From assembly GCA_008501565.1 (NCBI GenBank), contig QQUL01000090.1, forward strand, positions 1-15,136: a stretch of 15,136 bases of DNA, in the 5' to 3' direction. The notes under the pieces are model-generated. The model was not told the DNA's origin. It saw only the letters and a program-made list of their open reading frames with translations, and did no database searches. Shown in pieces: positions 14,305 through 15,136 of the stretch (the stretch's first letter is position 1; every line of letters starts with the position of its first letter). Origin of the DNA: Armatimonadota bacterium (GTDB taxonomy: Bacteria; Actinomycetota; Acidimicrobiia; Spongiisociales; UBA5794). The translations under genes and the position numbers were made by a program.

Positions 14305-14847
14305 ATGGCAACCGAACCCATCGAACCGGCGACCATCTACCTCGCAGCAGTCCTCATCGTCTTCGGCGTCTGGTTCATCGGCGACCGTGTCTGGGCCGTT
14401 GCCCACACAATCGTCGTGGAGCGCCGAAAGCACCGTGGCGTCACCGTGAAGCTGGTTTCGGCCGTGGTCGGAGCGATGATCGCTGTCATGTCGTGGAAGG
14501 TGGCCCCCACTCTCGCCTCCGTGGTCCCCCAACAGGATCGGACGATCGTCCAGGTCGAACAGGTCCGTGACGCCTCGGGGGTAGCGCTGTCGTTGCGCAC
14601 ACTGATGTCATCGGATGTTGTCATGCTCGGCGGCGCCGCTCGGCCCACGCAGGGGTCGTATGTCGTCGTACCCGGAGACTGCCTGTGGAAGATCGCCCGG
14701 TCGCTGCTCGCTGCCGATGGGCTGTCGGTCACGGGAACAGCAACGAGCGCCCTTTGGCGATCGATCTACGAAATGAACCGAGAACTCATCGGCCCGAATC
14801 CGAATCTCATCTTCCCCGGCCAAGAACTTGTTCTCCCCGAGAGGTAG
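14305..14847 (+). CDS. Membrane-anchored LysM-domain protein
   Basis: The 180-residue protein has two hydrophobic segments (about 10-30 and 48-68) separated by a basic loop (ERRKHR), then a polar region and a C-terminal LysM domain (about 119-178). That domain begins YVVVPGDCLWKIA and ends NPNLIFPGQELVLP. LysM domains bind N-acetylglucosamine-containing glycans, usually peptidoglycan, so the domain is probably outside the membrane and the protein may tether the membrane to the wall. No enzymatic domain is present. The start is uncertain: ATG 14305 has only a weak GTGAG upstream, while GTG 14278 has GGGGG 10 nt upstream and would add nine residues. A second membrane protein follows after 4 nt, so they form an operon. 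Confidence 0.82.
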   Translation: MATEPIEPATIYLAAVLIVFGVWFIGDRVWAVAHTIVVERRKHRGVTVKLVSAVVGAMIAVMSWKVAPTLASVVPQQDRTIVQVEQVRDASGVALSLRTLMSSDVVMLGGAARPTQGSYVVVPGDCLWKIARSLLAADGLSVTGTATSALWRSIYEMNRELIGPNPNLIFPGQELVLPER

Positions 14848-14851
14848 TGAA

Positions 14852-15136
14852 ATGGAAGCAGAGGAATACGAGCAGATCCCATGGTCGAATCTGGTTGCCG
14901 AAACGGAACCAACCGTTGACCGGCGTCTCTACATCGCCGCGGCCGCCATTGGCGCGGTCGTAGTGGTCTTCCTCGCTGCACGACTGTTCGGCACCGCGAC
15001 GCCATCGGCAGCGCCACCGTCACCTGAAGCCACTCCCCAAACGGTGGCTCCAGCTGCGGTCGACTCATCGCTGCCGATGCCAGCTGTCGTGGCGGAGCCC
15101 ATCGGAAGTGTGAGCGAAGCCGACCTGATGGCCGAT
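14852..15136 (+). CDS. Single-pass membrane protein with Pro/Ala-rich linker, 3' end outside the window
   Basis: The ATG at 14852 lies 4 nt after the LysM gene stop, with AGAGG at 14840-14844 as its ribosome binding site. The frame stays open for 95 codons to the end of the window. An acidic N-terminus (EAEEYEQIP) is followed by one membrane segment (about 27-46) and then a Pro/Ala/Thr-rich stretch (about 48-83), a layout typical of envelope proteins with an external C-terminal domain. That domain is missing here, so I cannot name the family; an SAF/CpaB-like or other envelope assembly protein is only one possibility. Its function is probably linked to its LysM neighbour. Confidence 0.8.
   Translation, partial: MEAEEYEQIPWSNLVAETEPTVDRRLYIAAAAIGAVVVVFLAARLFGTATPSAAPPSPEATPQTVAPAAVDSSLPMPAVVAEPIGSVSEADLMAD

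Noticed and set aside
13316..14311. Minus-strand open frame (331 codons) opposite moaA
   Set aside because: moaA is complete with all cysteine motifs; the antisense translation has no family features.

Overview
The window is GC-rich, gene-dense bacterial chromosome. No phage genes, transposases, CRISPR arrays, tRNA or rRNA are visible. Several features point to the Actinomycetota: a GlnR-type orphan regulator, a eukaryote-like type II glutamine synthetase, a GlnA2-like type I glutamine synthetase, an Abhydrolase_9 membrane hydrolase, and start sites that look leaderless. A deep-branching class such as Acidimicrobiia is a guess from overall character, not something I can prove here.

Layout. 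(1) 242-3982, plus strand: an ALDH7-type aldehyde dehydrogenase and a secreted beta-propeller lipoprotein, separated by a 234-bp spacer that holds a long perfect hairpin. (2) 4008-8113, a nitrogen module: a GlnA-like ligase and a GlnR-like regulator form an overlapping minus-strand pair (TGATG junction). They diverge from glnII, which overlaps a CHAD-domain gene by 4 nt. The divergent gap carries pentamers matching the GlnR consensus, spaced 11 bp apart. (3) 8162-10593, minus strand: a membrane alpha/beta-hydrolase and an upstream single-pass helical protein, 2 nt apart. (4) 10606-10825: an intergenic region with a 4.6-copy tandem repeat of a 7-mer. (5) 10826-14191, plus strand, a pterin module: a PTR1/FolM-like pteridine reductase, folB, a folK-folE fusion and moaA. 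It covers GTP to dihydroneopterin triphosphate (FolE), the aldolase and pyrophosphokinase steps (FolB, FolK), pterin reduction, and the first molybdopterin step. (6) 14305-15136: a membrane-anchored LysM protein and a single-pass protein cut by the window edge.

No single unknown system stands out. The most interesting points are: the GlnA-like protein has two substitutions at highly conserved active-site positions (Glu flap to Asp, an Arg to Gln), so it may not be an ordinary glutamine synthetase; a GlnR-box array sits between glnA-glnR and glnII, suggesting a closed feedback loop; glnII is translationally linked to a putative polyphosphate-binding CHAD protein; HPPK and GTP cyclohydrolase I are fused inside a pterin cluster; and five genes without a Shine-Dalgarno sequence each have a TANNNT box 6-7 nt before the start codon, whereas genes with a good Shine-Dalgarno do not.
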